A stretch of 39,468 bases of DNA from an uncultured Oscillospiraceae bacterium (lineage in GTDB: Bacteria; Bacillota; Clostridia; Oscillospirales; Oscillospiraceae), in assembly GCA_910579965.1 (NCBI GenBank), contig CAJTWF010000029.1, forward strand, positions 1-39,468, in the 5' to 3' direction. Under the pieces are notes generated by a model, which saw only the letters and a program-made list of their open reading frames with translations, was not told the origin of the DNA and ran no database searches. Made by a program: the position numbers and the translations under genes. Numbering within the stretch: position 1 is the first letter of the stretch; every line of letters starts with the position of its first letter. This document shows, in pieces, positions 1-7,210 of the stretch.

Positions 1-55
1 AGGGCGGAAAATACGCCGCCAAGACATGCGCGGGGAGATTTTAAACAGGCTCTAA
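1..55 (+). repeat. Imperfect dispersed repeat, left copy
   Basis: This stretch aligns with the reverse complement of 39407-39462 at about 42 of 56 positions with one single-base gap. The best conserved part is the end with TTAAACAG, one variable base, then CTCTAA. It starts at the first base of the window, so the full repeat may extend to the left. No transposase or terminal inverted repeat is visible, so it is more like a small non-coding interspersed element than an insertion sequence. Confidence 0.55.
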
Positions 56-151
56 AAGCCGGAAAGAGACCGAAGCGCCCCGATTTTTGCGTTTTGGGGG
101 AAGGCGGCCAGGAAACATAGATTTGTCTTCTGGAAATATCCCATTCCGCTC

Positions 152-222
152 AATGCCGCTGCCTAGATCCCTGTTTCGATACACTCGTATACCTATCTTT
201 TCATTATTAAATGCCGCTGCCT
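152..222 (+). repeat. Two direct copies of a 13-bp word
   Basis: AATGCCGCTGCCT occurs at 152-164 and again at 210-222, 58 bp apart, in an otherwise gene-free and fairly AT-rich stretch (56-242). The second copy lies about 20 bp upstream of the -35 box of the lysozyme-like gene. It could be a binding site pair or chance; I see nothing else in this gap. Confidence 0.4.
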
Positions 223-242
223 GGTAAATCGCCCACAAGCTC

Positions 243-271
243 TTGCAATGAGACGTGAGATGTGGTACTAT
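243..271 (+). promoter_or_regulatory. Sigma-A type promoter of the lysozyme-bactofilin operon
   Basis: TTGCAA at 243-248 and TACTAT at 266-271 are separated by exactly 17 bp. Transcription would begin near 278, giving a leader of about 75 nt before the start codon at 354. Confidence 0.55.
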
Positions 272-310
272 ATATACGCATTCCAGCGATTCCCAGAACA
301 GTTCAGTATG

Positions 311-344
311 GGGGGCACGGCTGCCTGCGCCCCCGGAAAGGGGG
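311..344 (+). promoter_or_regulatory. Leader with two mutually exclusive hairpins over the RBS
   Basis: The C-run at 330-334 can pair with the G-run at 340-344, which is the Shine-Dalgarno region of the gene starting at 354, closing a GGAAA loop. The same C-run, as GCCCCC 329-334, can instead pair with GGGGGC at 311-316, which would free the ribosome binding site. The complementarity is seen directly; regulation is inference. Confidence 0.35.
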
Positions 345-353
345 CGGCAAGAG

Positions 354-1250
354 ATGACGGAATATACGGCGGACCGCGTCAGAGAGAGCCGTTTTGCGTG
401 GATCCAGCCCCTGCTGCCCCTGACCCCCTTTTTCGCGGGGCTGGTCATCGTCATCCTCATCTGGGGATGGGAGCCCGCCCAGCCCGCCGGGGAGCCTCTG
501 CCGAAGACGGAGGATCCGGTCAGGACCGAATACCTGGTAACAGCGGAGCAGCTGTCCCGGATGAGCTACACCGACAGCGCCCTGGGCGATCTGAGCTGGC
601 TGGTGACGGAATCGTCCCTGGAGGAGCTGGACCAGGTGCTCCGGGAGTACGGCATCCTGTCCGTGGAGGAGCGCAGTCAATTTCTGGCCCAGGCCATGGT
701 GGAGACCGCCGGCGGCAAGTGGCTGACGGAGCTGGGGGACGAGACCTACTTCAACCGCTACGGCTACACCACCGGCACCCGGGGGGCCGGCTATCTGCAC
801 CTCACCTTCGCCTACGGCCAGATGGCCTTCGCCACCTGGATGATGAAGCGCTCCATCCCCCAGCTGGCGGACATCACCTATCACAATCCCACCTGCCACG
901 GCAAGGCGGAGATTGAGGAGGCCTACTACGCCGCGCTGCGTCTGGCGGCCAACCTGGGGCTGGACGTGTCCGCCTACTCCCGGATCGTCTACGACAGCCG
1001 CAGCCCGGTGACCACCGGGGCGGACTACATAGGACAGGCCTTCCCCTGGGAGAGCGCGGGGTACTACTGGCACATCACCGGCATCGGGGACGCCCTCTCC
1101 GACAGGCCGGGCACGGAGAACACGGACACCGCCTCCAAGCTGGTAGGCGGCAGCAACTGGCAGTCCCGCCGGGAGGCATACGAGGCCATCTACCCGGTGT
1201 TAGAGGATATGGCAACCACGGGCGACACAAACGATGTAAAGGAGAAATGA
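354..1250 (+). CDS. Membrane-anchored GH19-like lysozyme/chitinase-fold protein
   Basis: A 298-residue protein with a short cytoplasmic N-terminus, one membrane segment (about residues 20-38) and an extracytoplasmic domain. The domain looks like the GH19/lysozyme-like fold: FLAQAMVET (110-118, with E117 as likely catalytic acid), a second Glu at 126, RGAGYLHLT (143-151), and PWESAGYYW (231-239) near the end. This suggests peptidoglycan cleavage at the outer membrane face, but the exact activity is inferred. I chose the ATG at 354 because it follows an AAAGGGGG site; an upstream in-frame ATG at 255 would precede the predicted transcript start. The stop is 3 nt before the bactofilin ATG, so the two are probably co-translated and may shape the cell wall together. 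Confidence 0.75.
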   Translation: MTEYTADRVRESRFAWIQPLLPLTPFFAGLVIVILIWGWEPAQPAGEPLPKTEDPVRTEYLVTAEQLSRMSYTDSALGDLSWLVTESSLEELDQVLREYGILSVEERSQFLAQAMVETAGGKWLTELGDETYFNRYGYTTGTRGAGYLHLTFAYGQMAFATWMMKRSIPQLADITYHNPTCHGKAEIEEAYYAALRLAANLGLDVSAYSRIVYDSRSPVTTGADYIGQAFPWESAGYYWHITGIGDALSDRPGTENTDTASKLVGGSNWQSRREAYEAIYPVLEDMATTGDTNDVKEK

Positions 1251-1253
1251 CTT

Positions 1254-1733
1254 ATGGGCTTGTTTGGCAGACCAACAAGGGCAGACGAAGAGGTAACCGC
1301 CATGCCGATGGACACGCCGGAGCAGTACGAGGAAGTCCCCGGCCTCCCCACTCCGCTGAGCACAACGGTGATCGCCGCCGGCGTGACGCTGGCCGGCACC
1401 CTCCGCGGCGAGGGTGTGGTTCAGGTGGAGGGCAACGTGGAGGGTGAGATCGAGCTGAAGGGCGCGATGATTGTCACATCCACCGGCCGGGTAAAGGGGC
1501 CTGTTACGGCGGACGTCGTTCAGGTGGCCGGCCACATTGAGGGCGGCGTTCTGGCTCGGGATCACATGCGCCTGGAAAAGACCGGCAGCCTGGAGGGGGA
1601 CGTGACCACCGTATCCCTGGTGGTGGAGGACGGCGGCCGCCTCAATGGACGCAGCAGCATGCTCAAGCCTGGGAACGAGAACCCCAAGTACGAGGCCCCC
1701 GCAAAGCCTGCGCCCAAGGAGGAGAAGAACTGA
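1254..1733 (+). CDS. Bactofilin (polymer-forming cytoskeletal protein)
   Basis: A 159-residue protein with a disordered N-terminal tail (1-35), a central hydrophobic beta-helix repeat domain (about 36-135), and a charged Pro/Lys-rich tail, which is the standard bactofilin plan. Short repeats such as GTLRGEG, GNVEGEIE, GRVKGPV, GHIEGGV and GSLEGDV mark successive rungs. Bactofilins self-assemble into filaments without nucleotide and often position cell-wall hydrolases; the known Helicobacter and Caulobacter cases use M23 peptidases or other wall enzymes. Here the partner is the GH19-like membrane protein immediately upstream, separated by 3 nt and read from an AAAGGAG site located inside the upstream gene's end. 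A terminator follows. Confidence 0.9.
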   Translation: MGLFGRPTRADEEVTAMPMDTPEQYEEVPGLPTPLSTTVIAAGVTLAGTLRGEGVVQVEGNVEGEIELKGAMIVTSTGRVKGPVTADVVQVAGHIEGGVLARDHMRLEKTGSLEGDVTTVSLVVEDGGRLNGRSSMLKPGNENPKYEAPAKPAPKEEKN

Positions 1734-1762
1734 GCCAGCGGTCTCCGGAACCCCGTCTATCA

Positions 1763-1800
1763 GCCCTCCGCCGGGGATCCGGCGGAGGGCTTGCTTCTTT
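1763..1800 (+). terminator. Intrinsic terminator of the bactofilin operon
   Basis: Arms 1763-1774 and 1779-1790 form a perfect 12-bp GC-rich stem with a GGAT loop, followed by a T-rich run (TTGCTTCTTT). Confidence 0.85.
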
Positions 1801-1845
1801 CAAAAAATTTTTCCCGGGGATCTTTATTTGTTCATATTTTATAGG

Positions 1846-1851
1846 TATACT
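1846..1851 (+). promoter_or_regulatory. Possible -10 box for the zinc-ribbon gene
   Basis: TATACT at 1846-1851 lies 35 bp before the start codon at 1887, just after the preceding terminator. No good -35 hexamer is found at the usual distance, so the promoter is tentative. Confidence 0.3.
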
Positions 1852-1886
1852 GGACATAACTTGATGAAGGAATCGAGGTCCTCTCC

Positions 1887-2315
1887 ATGCGGAACGTCTT
1901 TTATCGGGCGAGCAGCGCCCTGGCGCGGTTTATGTACGGAAGGAACGGCTCTGACCAGCTCAATGTGGCCCTGCTGGCGGTCTATCTGGTTGTCTGCCTG
2001 CTGCGGGCCCTCTTTGTCCGCAGTGCGGCGGCGGCAGCGTTCTTCAATATCCTGACCCTGCTGGCGGCGGCGCTGCTGCTGTTCCGCATGTTCTCCCGCA
2101 ATCTGGTCAGGCGCAGGGCGGAGAACGCCCGGTTCCTCGCCTGGTGGTCCCCTATCCGGGGGCGGCTGGCCGGAATGCGCCAGCGCAGTCTGGACAAGGA
2201 GCACAAGTACTTCACCTGCAAAAGCTGTAAGACCATCTGCCGCGTGCCGGCGGGCAAGGGGAAGATTGAGATCACCTGCCCCAAGTGCGGAGAGAAGATC
2301 ATCGGCAAGAGCTGA
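1887..2315 (+). CDS. Small two-helix membrane protein with C-terminal zinc ribbon
   Basis: A 142-residue protein of unknown function. Two hydrophobic segments (about 25-45 and 50-67) form a hairpin in the membrane. A basic stretch follows, then a zinc-ribbon at the C-terminus with two Cys pairs, CKSC and CPKC, about 21 residues apart and rich in Lys between them. Both termini probably lie in the cytoplasm. Such short proteins are common in clostridial genomes without known role. It stands alone: a terminator lies upstream and about 300 bp of gene-free DNA downstream. The start has only a weak GAGG site, so an alternative start is possible. I cannot assign a function. Confidence 0.7.
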   Translation: MRNVFYRASSALARFMYGRNGSDQLNVALLAVYLVVCLLRALFVRSAAAAAFFNILTLLAAALLLFRMFSRNLVRRRAENARFLAWWSPIRGRLAGMRQRSLDKEHKYFTCKSCKTICRVPAGKGKIEITCPKCGEKIIGKS

Positions 2316-2334
2316 GGGCAGTACGGGGGCCTAT

Positions 2335-2353
2335 GCCGGCGTTTTCCGCCGGC
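2335..2353 (+). other. Hairpin after the zinc-ribbon gene
   Basis: GCCGGCG (2335-2341) and CGCCGGC (2347-2353) form a perfect 7-bp stem with a TTTTC loop, 20 nt after the stop codon. No T-run follows, so it may be a weak terminator or an mRNA end-stabilising structure. The rest of the gap up to 2621 holds the G-rich motif and promoter listed separately, and no convincing gene. Confidence 0.4.
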
Positions 2354-2451
2354 GTACCGCCCTGGAAAACAGATACATCCTGCGTGGGAGGCGTTCCGAA
2401 AGGGGCGCCCTCTTGTCTGTCCGGAGGCCATCTCTCCGCCGGAGGCGCTGC

Positions 2452-2484
2452 GGGGAAACGGGGAAAATGGGGAAAACAGGGGGG
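2452..2484 (+). other. Four-run G-quadruplex motif upstream of the flavodiiron gene
   Basis: Four guanine runs, at 2452-2455, 2460-2463, 2469-2472 and 2479-2484, are separated by A-rich loops of 4, 5 and 6 nt. This fits the strict definition of an intramolecular four-tetrad G-quadruplex on the plus strand. It ends about 50 bp before the -35 box of the flavodiiron gene. Confidence 0.6.
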
Positions 2485-2533
2485 CGGCCCTGACAATTTG
2501 CCGGTTTTTGCAGGAAACATGCCCTGGTATCCA

Positions 2534-2563
2534 TTGACAAGCCCTGTTCCGGTCATTTATAAT
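2534..2563 (+). promoter_or_regulatory. Near-consensus sigma-A promoter of the flavodiiron gene
   Basis: TTGACA (2534-2539) and TATAAT (2558-2563) are both perfect hexamers, with an 18-bp spacer. The predicted leader is about 50 nt. This is the strongest promoter by eye in the window, suggesting high constitutive expression or tight repression. Confidence 0.85.
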
Positions 2564-2621
2564 ACGGAGGAAGTCTGACCGCCTCTCCCGGCGGCGCAAA
2601 TAAAGAAAGGAAATCACTCCC

Positions 2622-3788
2622 ATGACTGAGCTGCATGTGTCTGACGCCATCCGCTATGTGGGCGTGGACGACACCACCATTGACCTGTTTGAAAGCCAGT
2701 ATCCGGTCCCCAACGGCGTGTCCTACAACTCCTATGTGATCCTGGATGAAAAGGTGGCCGTAATGGACACCGTGGACCGCCGGGCCGCCCCGGACTGGCT
2801 GGAGAATCTGGAGGCGGAGCTGAAGGGCCGCGCCCCCGACTATCTGGTCATCCAGCACCTGGAGCCTGACCACGCCGGCAGCATCGGCCTGCTGGCGGAG
2901 AGGTATCCCAACATGACGCTGGTGGGCAACGCCAAGACCTTCTCCATGCTGCCCAAGTTCTTCCCCGCTCTGGCCGCCGCCCCCGCCCTCACCGTCAAGG
3001 AGGGGGATACCCTCCCCCTGGGCAGCCACACCCTCACCTTTGTCATGGCCCCCATGGTCCACTGGCCGGAGGTGATGGTGAGCTACGAGTCCTGCGAGAA
3101 GATCCTCTTCTCCGCCGACGGCTTCGGCACCTTCGGGGCCCTGTCCGCCGGGCAGAGCTGGGAGAAGGAGGCCGCCCGCTATTACTTCAACATCGTCGGC
3201 AAGTACGGCGCGCAGGTCCAGGCCCTGCTGAAAAAGGCGGCCGGGCTGGATATCCGGACCATCTGCCCCCTCCACGGCCCTGTGCTGCGGGAGAACCTGG
3301 GCTTCTACCTGGACAAGTATGACCGCTGGAGCCGCTATGAGCCGGAGGAAAAGGACGCGGTGCTGGTGGCCTTTGCCACCATCCACGGCAACACCGCCCA
3401 GGCCGCCGGGAAGATGAAGGAGATCCTGGAGCGCAGGGGCTGCGGCCGGGTGGCGCTGGTGGATCTGTGCCGGGAGGACCAGGCTGTCGCGGTGGAGGAG
3501 GCCTTCCGCTGCGGAAGGCTGGTGGCCATGAGCCCCACCTACGACGGCGGGCTGTTCCCGGCCATGGACCACTTCATGGCCCACCTGCGGGACAAGACCT
3601 ACCGGAGCCGCACAGTGGCCCTCATCGAAAACGGGTCCTGGGCCCCCTCGGCGGCCAAGCACATGCGGGCCTATCTGGAGGCTATGAAGGACGTGACCAT
3701 CTGCCCCACGGTCCACACCATTCAGGGCGCGGTAAAGGAGGCCGACGTGGCCGCCATGGAGCGGATCGCGGACGAGGTGCTGGCATAG
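2622..3788 (+). CDS. Flavodiiron protein (FprA-type oxygen/NO reductase)
   Basis: A 388-residue two-domain protein. The N-terminal metallo-beta-lactamase-like domain (1-240) keeps the full diiron ligand set: H79, E81, D83 with H84 in HLEPDH, then H147, D166 and H218. The C-terminal flavodoxin domain (about 247-388) has the FMN phosphate loop ATIHGNT and the SPTYDGG segment. Flavodiiron proteins reduce O2 to water or NO to N2O in the cytoplasm and protect anaerobes. There is no rubredoxin fusion, so electrons would come from a separate partner not seen here. It is a single-gene unit with its own strong promoter and a terminator after it. Confidence 0.95.
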   Translation: MTELHVSDAIRYVGVDDTTIDLFESQYPVPNGVSYNSYVILDEKVAVMDTVDRRAAPDWLENLEAELKGRAPDYLVIQHLEPDHAGSIGLLAERYPNMTLVGNAKTFSMLPKFFPALAAAPALTVKEGDTLPLGSHTLTFVMAPMVHWPEVMVSYESCEKILFSADGFGTFGALSAGQSWEKEAARYYFNIVGKYGAQVQALLKKAAGLDIRTICPLHGPVLRENLGFYLDKYDRWSRYEPEEKDAVLVAFATIHGNTAQAAGKMKEILERRGCGRVALVDLCREDQAVAVEEAFRCGRLVAMSPTYDGGLFPAMDHFMAHLRDKTYRSRTVALIENGSWAPSAAKHMRAYLEAMKDVTICPTVHTIQGAVKEADVAAMERIADEVLA

Positions 3789-3837
3789 GCCGGTTTCCAC
3801 AGCCCTTGATGGCCGGCACGCCGGAATCGCTAAAGAG

Positions 3838-3876
3838 ATCACCCCCTCCGTCCAAGCGGCGGAGAGGGTGATTTTC
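3838..3876. terminator. Terminator between the flavodiiron gene and the B12 operon
   Basis: Arms 3838-3850 and 3860-3872 pair over 13 bp with one mismatch around a 9-nt loop, followed on the plus strand by TTTTCTGT. It lies between two convergent genes and probably serves mainly the plus strand. Confidence 0.8.
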
Positions 3877-3904
3877 TGTATGCACAGCCGTTGAATACGG
3901 GCGT

Positions 3905-5002
3905 TTATTCCTCCAGCTTTCCCGCCTGCCGGGCCAGATCCCGGAGCAGGCGGTTTTTCTCGTTCACAGGCCCGAAGCGCTCCAGGGGGCACACCACCCG
4001 GCGGCACCGGTCCATCACCGCCCGCGCCTGCCGGAAGGCCTCCTCCCCCACGCTCTGGAAGGGCCGCTCCGCCACCACCCGGGCGGCCAGGGCGGCGGCC
4101 ACCGGGAAGTCCACGTCATTTTCCGGCAGGACCCCGGCGGCAAAGGGCACGCCCTGGCGCTGGAGGCGGCGGTAGACCGGGATCCCCGCCCCGCCGCCTC
4201 CGATGACGAACACCTCCGGCTCCCCCGCCGCCCGCTCCAGCTCCAGGGAGCCGAAGAGGGCGCTGTAGCTGCCCCGGGTTCCGCCGTAGAGCTCCATGAT
4301 GTACTCCGCGGAAAAGATCTCCTCCGGCGGGCCCTGGCGGTCAATCCGGTCCCCCCGGACGCAGACCACCCAGTCGCTGACCTTCTGGGCCAGATCCAGC
4401 TCGTGGAGGCTCATGAGCACCGCCAGCTGCCGCAGGCGGACCATGTCCTTCAGTATGGCCAGCAGCTCCAGCTTGTGGCGGATGTCCAGGAAGGAGGTGG
4501 GCTCGTCCAGCACCAGCACCTCCGGCTCCTGGCACAGGGCCCGGGCCAGCAGCACCCGCTGGCGCTGGCCGTCGCTGATGCGGGAGAAGTCCTGCTCCGC
4601 CAGCCCGGAGGCGTGGACCAGCTCCAGGCACTGAGACACCTTCTCCCGGTCCTCCCGGCTGAGGATGCCCAGCCGGCCCGTGTAGGGGTAGCGCCCGGTG
4701 GCGGCCACGTCAAAGCAGGTCATCAGCTCCGGATGGATGTGGCCGGTCATCAGCACGCTCAGGCGGCGGGCAACCTCCCGCTCCGGCATGGGGGCCATGT
4801 CCCGGCCGTTCAGGTACACCGCCCCGCCCACCAGGGCCAGCTGGCGGATGACGCTTTTGAGGATGGTGGACTTGCCCGCGCCGTTGGGGCCTATGAGGGT
4901 CATGATCTGCCCCTGGTGCAGGGAGAGGGTGATGTCCCCAATGAGGGCCCTGCCGCTGTAGCCGACGGTCAGATTCTCCGTGCGCAGCTTGATCCCGCTC
5001 AT
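3905..5002 (-). CDS. ABC ATPase of the B12-type uptake system with extra C-terminal domain
   Basis: A 365-residue ATPase of the FecE/BtuD group that would power the FecCD permease encoded just upstream. Walker A is GPNGAGKS (38-45), the signature is SDGQ (143-146) instead of SGGQ, Walker B is VLVLDE (162-167), and the switch His is H200. The usual Q-loop glutamine is not apparent: the segment around 83-93 reads VLMTGHIHPEL. After the normal end of the domain (about 255) there is an extra ~100-residue region (262-365) opening with a hydrophobic strand and a Gly-rich turn, VIGGGGAG, like a Rossmann-type nucleotide loop; its role is unknown. The ATG overlaps the permease stop as ATGA. Normal BtuD proteins are about 250 residues. 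Confidence 0.85.
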   Translation of the reverse strand: MSGIKLRTENLTVGYSGRALIGDITLSLHQGQIMTLIGPNGAGKSTILKSVIRQLALVGGAVYLNGRDMAPMPEREVARRLSVLMTGHIHPELMTCFDVAATGRYPYTGRLGILSREDREKVSQCLELVHASGLAEQDFSRISDGQRQRVLLARALCQEPEVLVLDEPTSFLDIRHKLELLAILKDMVRLRQLAVLMSLHELDLAQKVSDWVVCVRGDRIDRQGPPEEIFSAEYIMELYGGTRGSYSALFGSLELERAAGEPEVFVIGGGGAGIPVYRRLQRQGVPFAAGVLPENDVDFPVAAALAARVVAERPFQSVGEEAFRQARAVMDRCRRVVCPLERFGPVNEKNRLLRDLARQAGKLEE

Positions 5003-6009
5003 GGGTTCCCCCCTCTCCCGCCCCGCCGGGAGGCCATCAGGCAGAGCACCACAGGCGCGCCGAACACGGCTGTAACGGAGCTGATGGACATATCCCGGGG
5101 GGCGAAGGCGGTGCGGGCGATGAGATCGCAGCCGAGGCAGAAGGCCGCGCCCCCCAGAAAGCAGGCGGGGATGATGAGCACAGGCCGGGCCGTGCGGAAG
5201 AGGCCCTTGACCAGATGGGGGACCGCGATGCCCACAAAGGAGATGGGGCCGGCGAAGGCGGTGACGCAGGCGGAGAGAATGCTGGAGAGCAGAATCAGCT
5301 CCACCCGGAACCGCCGGATGTTCACCCCCATGTTCTGGGCGTACACCTCCCCCATCTGGTAGGCCCCGATGGGCTTGGACAGCAGGAAGGACAGGGCCAG
5401 CCCCGCCCCCACCACCAGGGCCATCAGGCCCACGTTTTCCCAGCTGGTGCCGGAGAAGCTGCCCAGGGACCAGTTGTGGAGGTTGACAATGTTGGAGTCG
5501 TCGGCAAAGGTCACCACAAAGTCGGTGACAGCGGAGCAGATGTAACCGATCATCACGCCGCTGACCACCAGCATGCTCATCTGCCGCACCCGCCGGGAGA
5601 GCAGGAGGATGAACCCCATGGAGAGCATGGATCCGGCGAAGGCCGCCAGGATCAGCGCCATGGAGCTGATGACCACCCCCCGGCTCAGGAGCAGCACCAT
5701 GCACAGGGAGACCGTCAGCTTGGCCCCCGAGGAGATGCCCAGCACAAAGGGCCCGGCAATGGGGTTGGCGAAAAAGGTCTGGAGCAGGAAGCCGGACACG
5801 GACAGCGCGCCCCCCAGAATGGCGGCCGCCAGCACCCGGGGCAGGCGGATGCCCCAGATGATGCCCCCGTCCGGCGGGGAGAGCAGGGCGGAGAGGATCT
5901 CCCCCGGCGCGAAGTACACGCTGCCGGCGCTGATGTTCCACACCAGCAGCACCGCCAGCACCGCCCCCAGCAGGGCAAAGCAGGTCACATAGCGAAGGGC
6001 TCGTCTCAT
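4999..6009 (-). CDS. FecCD/BtuC-family permease
   Basis: A 336-residue, very hydrophobic protein with about ten predicted membrane helices, typical of the permeases for corrinoids, iron-siderophores and haem. Family segments seen include LRLPR-like IRLPRVLAA, GISSGAKL near the second quarter and GPISFVGIAVPHL near the C-terminus, the coupling region that contacts the ATPase. I chose the ATG at 6009 because it follows AGGGGG; an ATG at 6024 overlapping the upstream stop is possible and would add five residues. The cobalamin riboswitch ahead of the operon makes a corrinoid the likely substrate, although the family alone cannot tell it from iron compounds. Confidence 0.9.
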   Translation of the reverse strand: MRRALRYVTCFALLGAVLAVLLVWNISAGSVYFAPGEILSALLSPPDGGIIWGIRLPRVLAAAILGGALSVSGFLLQTFFANPIAGPFVLGISSGAKLTVSLCMVLLLSRGVVISSMALILAAFAGSMLSMGFILLLSRRVRQMSMLVVSGVMIGYICSAVTDFVVTFADDSNIVNLHNWSLGSFSGTSWENVGLMALVVGAGLALSFLLSKPIGAYQMGEVYAQNMGVNIRRFRVELILLSSILSACVTAFAGPISFVGIAVPHLVKGLFRTARPVLIIPACFLGGAAFCLGCDLIARTAFAPRDMSISSVTAVFGAPVVLCLMASRRGGRGGNP

Positions 6010-6020
6010 GGTTCCCCCTG

Positions 6021-7196
6021 TCATTTCAGCCGGTGCAGGTAGGTCAGAGACCCCTCCGCCGGGTTCTCCTCCGACACAATGGCGTGGATATCCAGCATCA
6101 TGTCTCCAACGGACTGGGACTCCTGGAACATACTCTTGCCCGTACACCACACGTCCCCGCTCTTCACAGCCTTGAAGTCCGCCAGCGGGGCGCTCTTGTC
6201 CACCAGCTGCTCTATGGTGTCCAGGTCCGCCTCAATGGCGCTGTTGTAGATGAGCACATCCGCGTCCCTGGCCTGATCGTAAAAGGTCTCCATCTGGATG
6301 TTGATGGTGGACAGGGCGTTCTCCTCCTCCGCCAGCTCCTGAAAGGCGTACACGCCCCCGGCCAGGGCAATGGCCTTGGCGATGTAGTCCCCGCTTTTGC
6401 GCACGGTGACGGAGCCGTTGGAGGTGACGGAGAAGAAGGCCACGGTCCTGCCGGTGTTCTCCTGCTCCAGGATGGGCTCCAGCCGCTCCAGCTGCGCGGC
6501 GAAGTAGTCCTCCGCCTCCTGCCGCCGGCCCAGGAGCACGCCATAGAGCTTGATCCACTCCATCCGTCCCAGGGGGTGGCTCTCGTAGCTGGACCGCTCC
6601 ACCAGCACGGGGATCCCCAGCCGTTCCAGCTGCTCCTTCACCTCCGGGTTGTGGTAGATCATGGTGGAGGTGAGGGCCAGGCCGCAGCCCTTGGACTTGA
6701 TGAGCTCATAGTCCGGGGCGCTGTACTTGCCGGCGTAGGCCATGCGCCCGTCCTCCATGGCCTGACGGGCCTCGGGGATGTACCAGCCCTCGGCCTGGGT
6801 GCCGGAGAGGGTGACCGCGTCGATGGCGTCCAGGCGGCGGAAGCAGTCCATAGCCGAGGTGGCCTGGAGGTAGATGTTGTCCAGGGGCTGGCGGAGAACA
6901 GTCACATCCTCCGGCAGCTCCGCCGGGACCTGACCATCCTCCGGCACCAGCAGGTAGGTCTCCTGGTCAATGACGATTTTGGCGCAGCCCTCCGGCGAGA
7001 AGTCCACGGCAAAGCTCTGGGCGTAGGTAAGGTCCAGATGCTCGCTCCAGTCCAGCCCGCCCCAGAGAAGAGCCTGCTCCGCCGGGGGCGCGGGGGTCCC
7101 GGCGGGATTCTCCTCCCCGGCGGGTTCCCTCTGGGCGCAGGCGCACAGCAGGGCCGCCGCCAGCAGGAGGGCGGAGAAAAATTTTCGGTATGTCAT
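6021..7196 (-). CDS. Substrate-binding lipoprotein of the B12-type ABC transporter
   Basis: A 391-residue lipoprotein with a signal peptide and likely lipidated Cys at 20 (LCAC), followed by a short Pro/Ala/Glu linker. The mature part fits the BtuF/FecB class III binding-protein fold: an N-terminal lobe (about 45-200), a linking helix around 220-250 (the segment with GRMEWIKLYGVLLG), and a C-terminal lobe ending with GDVWC and a VGDMMLDIHAI segment. It captures the ligand outside the membrane and delivers it to the permease. The ATG at 7196 has a GAGGAG site 6 nt upstream; a GTG at 7199 is too close to that site. The stop lies 11 nt before the permease start. Confidence 0.88.
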   Translation of the reverse strand: MTYRKFFSALLLAAALLCACAQREPAGEENPAGTPAPPAEQALLWGGLDWSEHLDLTYAQSFAVDFSPEGCAKIVIDQETYLLVPEDGQVPAELPEDVTVLRQPLDNIYLQATSAMDCFRRLDAIDAVTLSGTQAEGWYIPEARQAMEDGRMAYAGKYSAPDYELIKSKGCGLALTSTMIYHNPEVKEQLERLGIPVLVERSSYESHPLGRMEWIKLYGVLLGRRQEAEDYFAAQLERLEPILEQENTGRTVAFFSVTSNGSVTVRKSGDYIAKAIALAGGVYAFQELAEEENALSTINIQMETFYDQARDADVLIYNSAIEADLDTIEQLVDKSAPLADFKAVKSGDVWCTGKSMFQESQSVGDMMLDIHAIVSEENPAEGSLTYLHRLK

Positions 7197-7210
7197 CACT
7201 GTCTCCTCAT

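Noticed and set aside
41..460. A 139-codon minus-strand frame at the left end
   Set aside because: It is basic and low in complexity with no domain, lies across the promoter and start of the lysozyme-like gene, and has no ribosome site.
2285..2578. Short open frames after the zinc-ribbon gene
   Set aside because: They are low-complexity (Gly/Pro/Arg), overlap the G-quadruplex motif and the promoter of the next gene, and have no ribosome site.
5003..5941. One long minus-strand frame seeming to fuse a 300-residue N-terminal part to the ABC ATPase
   Set aside because: The N-terminal part is an out-of-frame reading of the FecCD permease gene; the ATPase starts at its own ATG at 5002.
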